Positions 22,736 to 34,550 of a DNA stretch of 64,000 nucleotides are shown here, one piece after another (the stretch's first letter is position 1; every line of letters starts with the position of its first letter). The DNA comes from Sambucus nigra. Its lineage: Eukaryota > Streptophyta > Magnoliopsida > Dipsacales > Adoxaceae. The notes under the pieces are model-generated. The model worked only from the letters and a program-made list of their open reading frames with translations, searched no databases and was not told the DNA's origin. The DNA lies in the NCBI GenBank assembly GCA_949130495.1, contig OX422216.1, positions 100,757,967-100,821,966 of the forward strand, read 5' to 3'. Both the position numbers and the translations under genes were made by a program.

Positions 22736-23796
22736 TCTTCAGCAAAAACCTTTTCCCCTTCTCCCCCCCCCCCCCCCCCCCCCCCCCCCCCACCCCCCCG
22801 CCGTTCCCTCCTTTTTACAACTCTCTCTCTCTCTTCCATTTATATATATGTTTGTGTGTGTATATATATGTGTGTGTGTGTGTATGTGGTGGGTGAGTAT
22901 GTGGAAAATAGGGGATTGTTATATTAGAGGCAAAACATTGATGATAATGTATATAATATTAGCCTTGTATGGGTATAAGATAATTTAGATTAATATTGAT
23001 GATTATGTATATAAAGATTAACTCATTTTCATTCGAATTAGACAATTCACATGTTGCTAATTTAGATTAATTTGTGTCTAATTTTAATTTCAAAGGGAAG
23101 ATTACGATATTTTGACTATGGTTAAAGATAAAAAATAATTCGTTGTGATTTTATTTCTAAGTGATTCTAGAATTTTTATTCTTGGAGTTAAAGAAATCAA
23201 TGCATTCTTTCTGTTGAAAGATATTTATTTTTTAATAATGCAGGTTATTTTGAACTTTCCTTCACCATTAAAACATTAAATTGGTAGCATCTTTCTCCTA
23301 CCAATTTTTTTCATCGTGGATGTCGCCAAATTCTTAGTAGATTAGTATTTAACAAACAAAAGCGAAAGAACCATTATTGTTCACTAAATGTTGGCAAAAG
23401 TCTTACTGAAAATGTAAACATTTATATTATATATAAATTGGCTCTCTCATGTATCAAAACGTTTGAGTCTATCAAGTTAAATAGACTTGGTTCGTTATGA
23501 GTGAGACATAATCTATAGTTTAGGTCAGATGAACCTTAAGGACTAAAGATTGATATATCCTTTCGAGAAGTTTGATATAATATTGGCTAATTGCACACAC
23601 TAAGATGTTTTTTAAATTGAGAGAATTTTTTTCATAAAATGTGTTTTAAAAACCTTTTGAAGTATCGAAGAATTTTTTTGAGTTGTGTATTTACCTTTTG
23701 AAGTATTGGGATCTAGGAACAAGTTTTAAAAATAATTTTGAATTTTTTTATTTTGAGCCATTCGAACGGACATAATATATAACATCTATTCCATGC
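22736..23796. other. CACTA interior: poly-C run, short microsatellites, no gene
   Basis: A 29-bp C homopolymer at 22763-22791, followed by CT and GT microsatellites (22818-22890). The rest is AT-rich without a supported coding region. Confidence 0.7.
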
Positions 23797-24465
23797 TTTA
23801 CATCTATTCCGGCATATATAATAATAATTCCATGCTTTACATCTATTCCACGTTAGATGTTTTCAATTAATTTAGACATATTTATGTGTGTATGTGTATA
23901 TGTGTGTGTATATATGTGTGTGGTGGTGTGTGGTGGGGGAGGGGGGGGGAGGGGGTGGGGTGGGGTGTACGTGTATGTGTGCGTGTGTGTGGTGGGGGTG
24001 GGGGGAGGGGGGGTGGGGGCAGGGGTGGTTGGGGGGGGGGGGGGGATGTACGTGTACGTGTGCGTGTGTGTGGTGGGGGTGGGGTGAGGGGGGGAGGGGG
24101 TGGGGGCAGGGGATGGGGGGTGGGGGAGGGGTGTGTATCTATGTGTACTAATAATTCCATTCTTTACATGCTTTACATCTATTCCGTGCATATATAATAT
24201 ATATAATAATAATTCCATGATTTACATCTATTCCACGTTAGATGTTTTCAACTAATTTAGACATATTTATGTGTGTGTGTGTGTGTATATGTGTGTGTAT
24301 GTGTGTGTGTATATGTGTGTGGTGGTGTGTGGTGGGGGAGGGAGTGGGGTGGTGGGGGGTGTACGTGTACGTGTGCGTGTGTGTGGTGGGGGGGTGTACG
24401 TGTACGTGTGCGTGTGTGTGGTGAGGGTGGGGTAGGGGTGTGTGTCTATGTGTACTAATAATATT
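23797..24465. repeat. Tandem duplication containing GT- and G-rich minisatellites
   Basis: Two adjacent copies (about 23797-24155 and 24162-24465). Each has CTTTACATCTATTCC flanks, then TTTAGACATATTTATGTGTG, then GT repeats and long G runs, ending in CTATGTGTACTAATAAT. The G-rich strand (for example 23937-23965 and 24001-24047) has many runs of four or more G. Overlapping long frames in all phases here are artefacts of the repeat. Confidence 0.85.
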
Positions 24466-24533
24466 TTTTTTTTCTGTACTAATAATATTTTTTTACAACA
24501 AATGTCTCCTTCGGGTATTAAGGCGAAGATAAG

Positions 24534-26200
24534 ATGCTGCTGCTGTTTATGATGATGTCGTTTGGGCTCGGTGGTAGCGGAGGCGACGAGGGCTCCTCGG
24601 CTCCTAGGCTCCCCAAATATGAAAATTTTGGGATTACCATTGAGAACAAATCAGCGCTATTAACGAGATCCCTCGAGCTGCTAAAGACGATCATCTGCCC
24701 GGGGTTTATGAGTTGGAAGGAGGTGCCATATGAGATCAAGTTAGCTGTTTGGGCGGCACTATGGGTAATATATTTATATTTATATGAATATTTCAATTTT
24801 AATTTCAATTTCAATTTCAATTTCGATTTCAATTTTATTTTATATTTATATTTATATTTATTCGCAACTAACATTGTATTTGTTGGACATAAACAATTCA
24901 ACTTGGATCCAAAGCTATGCGATTTCGTCTTGGAGCAGTTGAGGGAGCAACACAAGACGTGGAAGAAAAATATGGGGACACGGTACTTTGGAAAAACACG
25001 AGAGTCCATTATCCAATGGCGTGGATCCTTCCCGCCCAAGGAGCCGATCTCATTGGCACAATGGCAAAAGTTCATTGACAATGAGATCGAGGATCGACAA
25101 TTGGCATCTCGCCAATCGGGGAGGGAAAATCGGGCAAAAAAGACAGACGTGCACTACTCCGGTCGGACGTCTTACGCCGAGGTGGAGCATAGGATGAAGG
25201 TAAGATTTAATTTTTCTATAACTACAGAAATATATTATTCTTCATTATTTTACTTTGCGGGGTCGATACTAATTTTACTTTATTTTAATTTAGGGGGTAG
25301 GGAGTGGGCCAGGGGGTAAGCCACATAGGCTCGATACTTATGTGGCTCTTCGGACGAAGAAGGGGAAGGACAAGGAGGTGTCCCCGAGCGTCGCGGCCAC
25401 AATTGTAAGTAATTCGACAGTTTAATTTTTGTTAATTACGTTATAATTTTTTAGTTTACTTATTTTACTAATCATGTGCTTTTTGTCGTTTCAGGCAAAG
25501 CTTAGGAAGTGCATGAGTCGTAGTCCGATGCCGACAAGGCGTCTTTGTCCACAGACGCACTCAGCCAAGTGCTTGACTCTGATCGCAAGGGGGGGGACAG
25601 GGGGTGAGCTTGCGGGTGGCCAAATCTAGGATCATCGAATTGGAGACGAGCGACACCGGATTGGCTCGAACGGTGGATTCACATGACGCGAAGCTGTCCC
25701 GTTTGGAGGCGACGGTCCAAGATATGTACTCATTCATGAAGCGTACAATGGGCGGAGACCGTAAGGGGAAAGGGAAGGAGAAGGAGGAGGAGGAGGAGGA
25801 GGAGGAGGTGCGGGAGAACGAGGCACAGGATGACGAGGATGTGGACCTCGCTGCTTCATCACCGACACGTGCGTACTTCGATGATCCACTTCCTTATTTG
25901 GATCCCTTCCCCAGACCGATGTTGAAAATTGGTTGGCCGAGCGTGTTCATATTGGACGTATTTGATGTCCAGCGGATAGGGCGGGGGTTGAGGGACCCGA
26001 ATATCATCCAGGATGGAATAGTTCATGGACGTGCGCTTCAAGAGATCGAGTCTAAAGTGCTCGTCACGCATGTGATACCCGGGAAGGAGAACTCCCTATT
26101 GTGGTTGCACGAGCAATGCGGCACGATATATATTAGTGGGTGTGTCAATTCGTATATCGTGTGGACTACTCACCTCCTCACATTTACCCCAGACATGTAG
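24534..26200 (+). pseudogene. Plant En/Spm-type transposase-related protein (Transposase_24-like), frameshifted
   Basis: Exon 1 from ATG 24534 (a glycine/acidic start, then YENFGITIENKSALL and FMSWKEVPYEIKLAVW) is followed by a low-complexity AT stretch (about 24764-24890) that may be an intron. Next come FVLEQLREQHKTWKKNM, FPPKEPISLAQWQKFID, ENRAKK and YAEVEHRMK, the layout of the plant Ptta/En/Spm family. Convincing introns: 25200-25293 and 25405-25494 (GT...AG). Further downstream the frame shifts near 25520 and again in a G run near 25590. A coiled-coil region (IIELETSDTGLARTVDSHD) and an acidic E-run follow, with a stop at 26198-26200. It would be the accessory DNA-binding-type protein of the element, and looks inactive. 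Confidence 0.6.
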
Positions 26201-26409
26201 TGACATTATTTTTAAGTTGGTACATTTTAATTATATTTGGATTATATTATCATGTATATTGTTTCTATTTTGAATATATATTTGCATTATCTTTAGTTTG
26301 TTTGGATATATGATGTTTAAACAGGTACAACGTTGCTATAACAAGTACAAATATACTTTTGGGCAGTGGTAGTGGACATACTGCCCAACAGATTTTTTTT
26401 CAATTCTGC
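26201..26409. other. Non-coding CACTA interior
   Basis: AT-rich, probably the 3' untranslated part of the transposase-related gene. It contains an inverted repeat GGGCAGT...ACTGCCC (26358-26389). Confidence 0.5.
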
Positions 26410-26690
26410 CTAGAGTTGTCACGGTCATTGACCGTGATAAGTCCTTGACAAATAATATTGTCACGGACTTGTCACGGTCAATGACCGTGACAATGTTTTT
26501 AAAAAGGGTCAAGGCTTTGTCATTGTTATGAACCGTGACTAAACTTGTCACAGTCATGGCCCGTGACACGACTGTGACAATTCTAACGAACTGGTCACGG
26601 TCAATGACCGTGACACGTCCGTGACAAAAAACAGTTGTCTCGCCCGAATTGTCACGGTCATTGACCTTCACAAGTCCAAGGTATCTGATA
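26410..26690. promoter_or_regulatory. Right subterminal repeat array of the CACTA element
   Basis: At least six copies of the palindromic motif, such as TCACGGTCATTGACCGTGA and TCACGGTCAATGACCGTGA, in both orientations, with some degenerate copies. The array stops near 26683 without a recognisable CACTA terminus. Confidence 0.8.
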
Positions 26691-27127
26691 TTCAACATTT
26701 TGAGTATTGTTTTGTTCATTTTTACCACATAAATTGGTTCAGTTTTAGTGCTTTTACAATGGATATTTGTATTTTTAGGACTTCACTTCAAATTTTAGGA
26801 ATTTTTATAAAAACATTTGTTTCTTTGTGTTTTCCGTTTTTGTTGGATAGTAGTGGTAGTAAAATCATGAATAGGTAGCCATTATCTTAGTATTCATTTT
26901 GTTTATGAATAGGTATGCATTATCTATGTCTCATTTTGATTGCCTATGCCAAATCTCTATCCAATATTGATGGCCTTCATTTTCCAAATCTATGTCGTTG
27001 ATTCTCACTTTAATGGTAGTACCTATTGATCCTGGACATTGTTTGATATATTTTTAAATAGGAACAAGAACAGGAACATGAACTATTGTTTACTATTTTT
27101 TACAGGAGCATAACATAACTATTTCAT

Positions 27128-27172
<45 letters not shown>

Positions 27173-27461
27173 CATACACGTGCACAGGTACACTCCTTCA
27201 ATCTCTTACACATTCACACACACACATGCATAGGTACACTCCTTCAATCTCTTACACATTCACACACACACACACACATATACATGTACACACATATCTA
27301 TGATTTTCACATACATGCACATAGATCTGAGTTTGATATTAGATTTTTCAATTATACACATATAATGTTTTTAACATTTAATTGTTGTTTGGTGATTGTT
27401 TTTATTGAAATAACCTACTATTTTGAACTGTTATTACAGGGAAGGGACTTTATATTATGTA
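26691..27461. other. Spacer with AC microsatellite and a 46-bp duplication
   Basis: (AC)n at about 27131-27169. The segment from AGGTACACTCCTTCAATC to the next AC run is present twice (27186 and 27232). No gene is seen. Confidence 0.8.
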
Positions 27462-28079
27462 TCTATATTCTATTCTATATAACTTATTAAAAGTTGGGGA
27501 CAAAAGTCCTAAATATTAAAAAATTTCTATCATTATATATAGATTGGGGGTTCTTTATGCAATAAGAGAATATTTCAAAGGGTAGAGTTTATAAGTAAAA
27601 GGTTCTTATGCATGAGGCACAAGACAGTAATTTTTGGGAGTATGTTGAGCTTATATTGTTTTCCTATATTAAGACCTTCTTAACTGATTTTTAATTACTA
27701 GGAATTATACTATAAATGAGTTTGAAATTTTTGTGTGTTTAATCAGTTATGGAAACTCTATAGCGACATGTTAGCGACACGGTGTATTTGATAAATAATT
27801 AGTAATTAGCTTTATTTATATAATATTTGACTAGCTCTTTCAATTTAGAATTTACTAACTATATTTTCTTTTTTTTGTATCAGGTCGCATTTTGAAAAGA
27901 ACGGACAATCATTATAGTGGAATATAATGAATTGAACTTCCATCGATATATATTTATTTTTTTTAAGATGTTTGTTTCATTGAAGCTTTTGTTAGACGAA
28001 TTTGGGATTTTTTTTATATTGTTGGATTTGTTGTTGTCCCTTAAGCAGGGTGGATAGTCCAATAAGCAAAAGAGATTCT

Positions 28080-31046
28080 TGTGACACCCCGACTAATTAA
28101 ATACCGGGTAGCTACTCCTTTATCAAATTAATTCAAAATGCCAAGTTGGTCAAGTTAATAGCATCACTGCCGAAAACATTTTAATGATTACTAACCACCT
28201 AGTATTTAAAAAGTAAGTGCCAAATTTTAATTAAAGTCTGATTAACATGCAAGAAGTGTAATAAAGAATAAATACACCATTCACCATAATGAAGTAAATA
28301 GAATGACCATCACAAAACGTAAATAAAGTCTGGAGGAAAACTCCTCACTACAAATCCCACAACTGAAAAGTAAACTGAATACTGAAACAATACATGCTAA
28401 AGTCTGAAAACTGAAATGTAAAAGATGCTCTGATAGAAATGGGCAACATGCCCTACAACTGATAGATAGTGACTCTGGAATCCAAAAGATAGAAGCGTCT
28501 ACAAGCAAATCCCTGTAGCTTCCACAAACAGCTACAGCTCGTCACCTGAATGAGTATCCTATGCTTGGTGTCCTTGTGGCTGGGCACCTAAAATGGTTTT
28601 ACAAGAAAAAGATTTGAAAAGCAAACGGGTCAGAGCCCGAATGTGGAGTTATATTTTAAAAACCTGCAAGTGCTTTAAAAACATTTAAAACATTAAATGC
28701 AAAGTACATGTTAGGACGTGCACTCACATGATATTCTCGCCTCTCGTCTAACTGTGCACTCCTAACGTAAGTACCCATCTATAACGACACAAACCACTAG
28801 CTAAGTGACATCATCTCTATCTAGACTATCATAGGTCCTACCCATATTACTCGGTTCTATTAACATTATAACGCTCGTAATCAAGTAGGGTTTAATGTAA
28901 ACTCAAATGCTCAGTATGCAATATATAACACTATCAGTTAACTCGTTATTTTTCTCGAAACAATACCATAATTATATTCACAACATTAACATGAAGGTTC
29001 CCATTAATTAAGTGTAGATTATTCACATCATAAATATACAATATAAGCACCCCGAGAACTAATCTGCGGTGCACACATACTCTGCTATCCATCCCGGTAC
29101 ATCACGTACATAAGGATTACATATTCCGAATCTCTCAGGAATAGTTCACAGATAACAACATCACAAACAATGGAGGCGAACACAGTCACATCACATAGGT
29201 CACGCACATACCTACGCTCCTACGATCAGCGGACTTATTAATATCCCAATAAGTCTTTCTATGATCTATGTTCATCAAGGTAAACAGTCTAAATCCGGGC
29301 AACACAAGGATTAGAGGGCCCTAAGCGAACGCAAACCTCCCGTGATAGCAAGTATGGTAGGTATGTCAACAACACAAATCATATACCAATACTAAGTAAA
29401 CACACATCTTAATAATCCCGTAGTTTAATCGTAGTACATATCGCATTCTCGTACTAACTTATAATTATCACAATTTATACTATTCCGGTTTATCATCATA
29501 CACGCCATAATTTTCTCACGTCGTAGTAGACACTCACGTCTCAACCCAAACCGTCCATTTAATATAACTCTCGTATATAATTTCCTTCTCATAAATACCC
29601 CAAAAGTCCCAATCCTATCATTACAACATCAACGGAATGATATCTATATCCTCGAACAAGTTTACGGGACTCCAAAAATCAAAACAGTCCAAAAAGGACC
29701 AAACTGTCAACTCGTTAGAAGTCTCGTTCGAACGAGACTGTTCGAACGAGATCCCTCTGTCAACTCGTTAGAAGTCTCGTTCGAACGAGGCTGTTCGAAC
29801 GAGATTCCAGTTCGTTCGAACGAACTGTACCTTCTAACGATATCTCGTTCGAACGAGATATCGAACGAAACTCCTTTTCGTTAGAAGCGACTGGTCAATT
29901 CGTTAGAAGCTCGTTCGAACGACCTGGGAAGGTCTTCTAACGAGGGACCAGTTTCGGCCCAGAATTTTCCCCATCTCGTTTTTTATCCATATTATCACTC
30001 CTAATCTCTTCCAAAGTTCATCCCAGCAACGTTTTAGGGTCTCTAATTCATCCTAAACATATTCAAGTCACTTCCTAACATGTTTTCAAGGATTAAATCT
30101 CTTTAACATCAATCAAAATATAAATCTCTACACTTTTTCCCCAATTAATTTCAAGAACATGAACCCTAACTTTTGAATCATGAATTAACTCACTATAAAA
30201 TCCGTTTTAATTCCTTCCTATCACAGATATCATAAGAATAATTATCTACCTATCATTCTACATGCAATTCTCCTCAATATTTTCAAGTTCTAACCTCCAA
30301 ACTACATGGGTTTTCATATTTCACCAAGAACAAATACAAAATTCGAATTTTTCTAACATGGAAAGAACATTCTTTGAAATTAAATGGATTTAAGTCACTT
30401 GCCTTGGTTGTCTCTGAGTTTGGTGTAGGTTTGATGAAGCTTTTCTGCAGAATTTCTTCTCTCCAAGCTTCTTCTCCAATGGTGGCTTAAGGTGGCTAGG
30501 GTTTGATTTGGGAAACTTAGAAAACTCTTCTAATAACCTACGTAGCCTTCTAGGTTAATATGGTTTGGTTAATGGGCTTAGTGGGTTAAATCCACATCAG
30601 ATTAAAACTCCCAATTTTCGTCACTTTTAATTCCTCAAAAAGTAAAATTACCAAAATACCCTTTAACTTGCCGGTATGGCCTAAAAATACCCCGAGACCC
30701 AAACTACACCCCCGGCTAGTGTTTTCTGACTATCTAGACCCTTCCAGACGCGTTGGCGCACTCAAAACGACCATACGGTTTATAGATTTTAAATTCACTT
30801 TTTATAATCAAAATATTACACCGTGACGCGGCGATCCCACGCGTCTCAACAAAATTTCTAAAATGCCGTATATAAATCTCACGACAACTTTTATAATACC
30901 AAATACATATATCAAAACATGTATGCACATAATCAAATACCAACTCGCATCTCGTTAGTATTTATAACCCGGATTAATTTCCAATTAATACGCATTTAAT
31001 TAATTAATCCCAAAAATAAATATAGCCAAAAGTACGGGGTATTACA
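28080..31046 (-). mobile_element. Solo LTR of the Tekay-like family (2967 bp)
   Basis: On the minus strand it starts at 31046 with TGTAATACCCCGTACTTTTG and ends at 28080 with GGGGTGTCACA. A perfect 5-bp target duplication ATTCT flanks it (28075-28079 and 31047-31051). It aligns along its length with the 2978-bp LTRs of the element at 36739-47549, with moderate divergence. No internal region remains, which points to recombination between two LTRs. Confidence 0.95.
29700..29945. repeat. TTCGTTCGAACGAA palindrome array in the solo LTR
   Basis: Multiple copies of the palindrome TCGTTCGAACGA, spaced by CTTCTAACGA-type words. Compared with 37872-38080 it has one more unit, since a block of about 54 bp starting TCAACTCGTTAGAAGTCTC (29708 and 29760) is duplicated. 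Confidence 0.9.
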
Positions 31047-31444
31047 ATTCTGTCCAATTATTTTTAAAAATTGACACTTTGTATTTTCGAGACACAATGT
31101 CATATGATGAATATTGTATATTTCATATTATATGTGAATTTGTTTGATGAATTTAGACTATTTGAATGTTGTTGGACTATTCGTTGTTGTTGTTTGTTAA
31201 GCAGGGTAAATAGTTTATAAACAAATGAGATTATGACCAATTGTTTTAAAATTACATTTTGTTTTGTTAGAAACAATATTTTTGCCATTTTTCAAGTACG
31301 TACTTCGAAAATTTTCACCGTTTATGGCCAATTGTTGTTGTTTGTTAGGAACGATATTTGTGTTGTTCATACGAGGTCCCGAAAGGATTATTTGTCGTGT
31401 TTAGAAAATTTTCGTCGTGCCTTCAGGCACGGGCATTCCGCTAG

Positions 31445-31456
31445 TATATACATATA

Positions 31457-31502
<46 letters not shown>

Positions 31503-31749
31503 TGACATATACTGACATATATACATATCTGATATATATACATATTGTATATATATACTGACATATATATATTCTATATATATGTATATATTCTGTAAAT
31601 AATATAATATATATTCATATATTTCGTAAATAATATATTATATTTTCATAGATTTTGTACATTTAATAGATTTTGTACATTTAATAATATAAAAATTATT
31701 AACACATTTAATAGATTTTGTACATTTACTAAATATATATTATACATAC

Positions 31750-31828
<79 letters not shown>

Positions 31829-32030
31829 CATAAACAAATTTTTCACATTTATATCTATTTTCCAGTTTTTGCGTTTGATAGAAAATGTGAAAAATTGATG
31901 ATTTTTCAACTTGTATCAAACATACACAAGTTGAAAAATATTCATTTAACTTGGAATTGTTTGCCATGGAATCAAATGTCCTGGACTCATTTGCATTTTT
32001 CCAGTTTTCTATCAAATGGACCCTAAAAGA
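31445..32030 (-). mobile_element. AT-rich element with GGGTCC end (copy 2, inverted)
   Basis: On the minus strand it starts near 32030 with TAGGGTCCATTTGATAG and proceeds through inverted words for CAACTTG/AAAAATT, then a long TA microsatellite (31752-31826), and TACTGACATATATAC-type ends (31500-31565). Same layout as 14790-15570, in opposite direction. The Helitron end CTAG|T directly abuts it. Confidence 0.5.
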
Positions 32031-33233
32031 AACGGGTGCTTTTAAATGAACCCATCAATCCTGTCTTCAAACCCCCATTTATATTTGCGCTGATTTAAGT
32101 GAAGAAAACAAAAAAAGACTATTTTAACCCTATTTTTAAACCCCAACAACCGGTAATCTATGTTTCAATATGATCCAAATTCAATTCCAATAAACTAAGC
32201 AACAAGTTAAAGTAATAGTCTCAACAGATCTTAATAGAGTGATACCATGTAAACAGAATGATACAGATGGGTCCCTTAAATACACCTGTTTATATACCAT
32301 GTCAATCGCCAAATCTAAATATTTGTGAAAAAATACCTTTAAAATTATAATCAGATTTATAATCGATGACTCCCGTTTTGGATTGAAGTCGAGAGCATCT
32401 CTCAAATGGGTTTGATGTGTTTCAAACGACTATAGTTGGAATGGATATTTGAAAGTTGCAGGCGGTAGGAAGAGGGCTGGGAGGGTATGTGTCTGAAATG
32501 AATTTAGACAGGTAAAAGCCTATTTTAACATTTTCTTAAGTAGACACCATGATATATGGTGTATTAATTGTATTCTCACCCATTTATGCTGGTTTAATAA
32601 AATGGTGGTTTCTATCAAGAAATTAGGGGTGCAAATAAAAGTACCCAAAGAAAAAGTGCAACACCTCTAGTAAGAAGGGAAGAAAAAAGACGCGAGACCT
32701 ATTGCCACACATCAGACTAATTCACGATCCGCCAATAATATTTCCAAAAATTTTCAATGGAAATAAGGATCACAAGTCACCAATCCTTTTTCTTTTTCAT
32801 TTTCTTCAAGCTTGTCCTAAATTTGAATTTTGTAGTAACGACGCCCCTATCATTTCAATAGTCTCCAAATCCAAAAGAACGCAACATTTGTCTATTTAAG
32901 AAGATTAAAGTAGACTAGGTTCCCACAAAAGGAAGAGTGGAGCACTACAGCCAACTATAATGTTTAAAAACAATATTACAGTTGTATTGCTGAAAACAAA
33001 GTTCGTTTCAGTATACTAAAATTTCCCGTAGAGAAAATGTCCCACTGGTCTGCAAAGCTTAATTCCTTTTTAAGTGGGTCTTGAAACCTGTACACCACAG
33101 TATTAATCAACACGGTTATGATAGATACACAAAAGTGGTCGTATATGAGCGTAAGGATCATAGAATATGTCAAATGGAATCGTAAACCCCAGTTAGAAGT
33201 ATTTTCACCTTCCGGACCTAGAGTGATTAAGTA
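32031..33233. other. Intergenic region downstream of the WOX gene
   Basis: No repeat family or gene was recognised. Probably low-copy flanking DNA. Frames are short. Confidence 0.5.
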
Positions 33234-33703
33234 TTATTTTATAGACGGACTAAATGGAGGAGTTTCTGAAATAGGGAGTCCTAGTTTAGGTGTATATGTG
33301 TGTGTGTGAGAGAGAGAGTTTTCGTATATTCCCCGGTTGGTAACCTGATTAAGAAGTGATTGAAATTTGTGCGTCCTATGAAAGAGGAAAAAAGCTTATA
33401 GCAGAAGAAAATTGCTGAAGCTTAATACAGTTACCATCCTATCACCCTCTAAACACGCAAAAGAGGTGAACGAAAGAGACGATGTATGTACTTCCTTAAA
33501 AGAAAGATTAAGAAGAGATAGTTAAGACGAGGCCAAAAGAAAAAAATTTAAGGTTAAAAAGGTCGATTTTATATTTTCGTTTTGTAAGAATCAGTTTTTG
33601 CTCCCATGAATATCATAAATTTTTCTTTGCTACAATTAATATCGGATGAGAGGGAAAAGAGAGTTATCATAGTGAATAGTGAAAATGAAAGGAATTCGCT
33701 TAC

Positions 33704-34454
33704 CAGAAAATAGCTTTCACCATGTTGTAAGCTCTGCATTGAAAAACCATATTCGTTGAAAGGAAGAGGCAATCCTGATGAATGCATTAACACCAAATTT
33801 TGGCCGAACATGGTTTTCATGTCAAGTGGTCCCCTTGGAACCTCTGTTCGAATACCATTGATAAGCACTGTGATAAGTCCTGAAAACTCCAAACAAAGGC
33901 ATTCAGAGTGTATCACCACCGGACCATACCGGACCGGAGTTTGTGTAATTGAATGAAACAGTATAAAATTATATGATCCGACAAGTATGAGCCATGCAAT
34001 TACCGGAGTGGTATTGTAAAATACAAGTATCCGGGGAGCACAAAACAGGTGAAGGGATGATAGCAGAGTTATGGTGAAATTCGGGGAGAGATATTTGAGC
34101 AGCCACAGAGGAAGAACCCCCATAAGAATAAGATGGAAAGGAAGAGGAAGAAGGCATAGCAGCATGCTGAACGGGTGCCTGCTCACCACTAAGGTTTGCT
34201 TGAATCTGGCGCTGACGACGCCGAGACCTCGACCGCCGATTTTGAAACCAGTAGAATACGTTTGCGTCTCCAACACAACCAAATTTCTCTAGTAGCTTTC
34301 GTATCCTCACTGTTTCATCTTTGGGCGGATTTACCATACCACTGTTGAAGATGGACTCCAGTATCAGGATTTGCTCCGGTTTCGGTGTCCACCTTGACCT
34401 AACCGCCTCGCTTCTCTCAAGCCCATGGTTTGGCCCTTTGATTTCATCTTCCAT
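33704..34454 (-). CDS. WOX11: WUSCHEL-related homeobox transcription factor, WOX11/12-like (last exon unresolved)
   Basis: ATG at 34454-34452 (MEDEIKG). Residues about 20-85 are a WOX homeodomain with [55 protein letters not shown]. The [10 protein letters not shown] tail and [17 protein letters not shown] are typical of WOX11/12, not of WUS or WOX8/9. Exon 1 is 34454-34004, the intron 34003-33880 (GT...AG, 124 bp), and exon 2 is 33879-33704, giving [17 protein letters not shown] and [10 protein letters not shown], the conserved WOX11/12 C-terminus. At 33703 a GTAAGC donor may lead to a short last exon. A candidate acceptor is at 33345 (phase fits, would restore YFLV, ending near 33234), but the frame also reads on as YFLVS to 33569, so the C-terminal end is uncertain. 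The protein would be a nuclear DNA-binding factor; WOX11/12 act in founder-cell fate for adventitious roots. No defect is seen. Confidence 0.85.
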
Positions 34455-34543
34455 CACCACCACTACACAAATTAAATACTTAAACAAATACGCACTTATG
34501 TTGAGCACATGAACACACACTAGACTACACCTCGGAATCAAAC

Positions 34544-34550
34544 TATATAA
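34544..34550 (-). promoter_or_regulatory. TATA-like box of the WOX gene
   Basis: Minus-strand TTATATA about 90 bp upstream of the ATG, in a CCATTTATATAG context; the spacing suits a short 5' untranslated region. Confidence 0.5.

Larger units (their letters stand above)
22563..26690 (+). mobile_element. CACTA (En/Spm) transposon, right end truncated
   Basis: The left end is CACTACACCAAAA at 22563-22575. Both ends carry the same subterminal repeats, palindromic variants of TCACGGTCATTGACCGTGA (22600-22735 and 26410-26690). Between them lies a pseudogene of a plant En/Spm transposase-related protein. No TTTTGGTGTAGTG terminus is visible after 26690, so the right end appears lost. No DDE transposase is present. 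Confidence 0.75.
27462..31444 (+). mobile_element. Non-autonomous Helitron candidate, split by a solo LTR
   Basis: The right end has the Helitron signature: a GC-rich hairpin CGTGCC-TTCA-GGCACG (31416-31431), about 10 bp of spacer, then CTAG (31441-31444) followed by T. The left end is probably the TC at 27462, preceded by A; the stretch TTATTAAAAGTTGGGGAC just inside is typical of plant Helitron 5' ends. An alternative TC is at 27474. Removing the inserted LTR leaves about 1.0 kb. No Rep/helicase gene, so it would depend on other copies. Confidence 0.65.

Noticed and set aside
23853..24458. Many overlapping long frames on both strands
   Set aside because: Caused by stop-free GT/G-rich repeats, open in several frames at once.
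24518..25081. 187-codon minus-strand frame opposite the CACTA gene
   Set aside because: Runs through the AT repeat and lacks any domain, while the plus strand has a family match and splice sites.
33569..34282. 237-codon minus-strand frame as a separate gene
   Set aside because: Its useful part is exon 2 of the WOX gene; the upstream portion is an out-of-frame reading of exon 1 and the intron.
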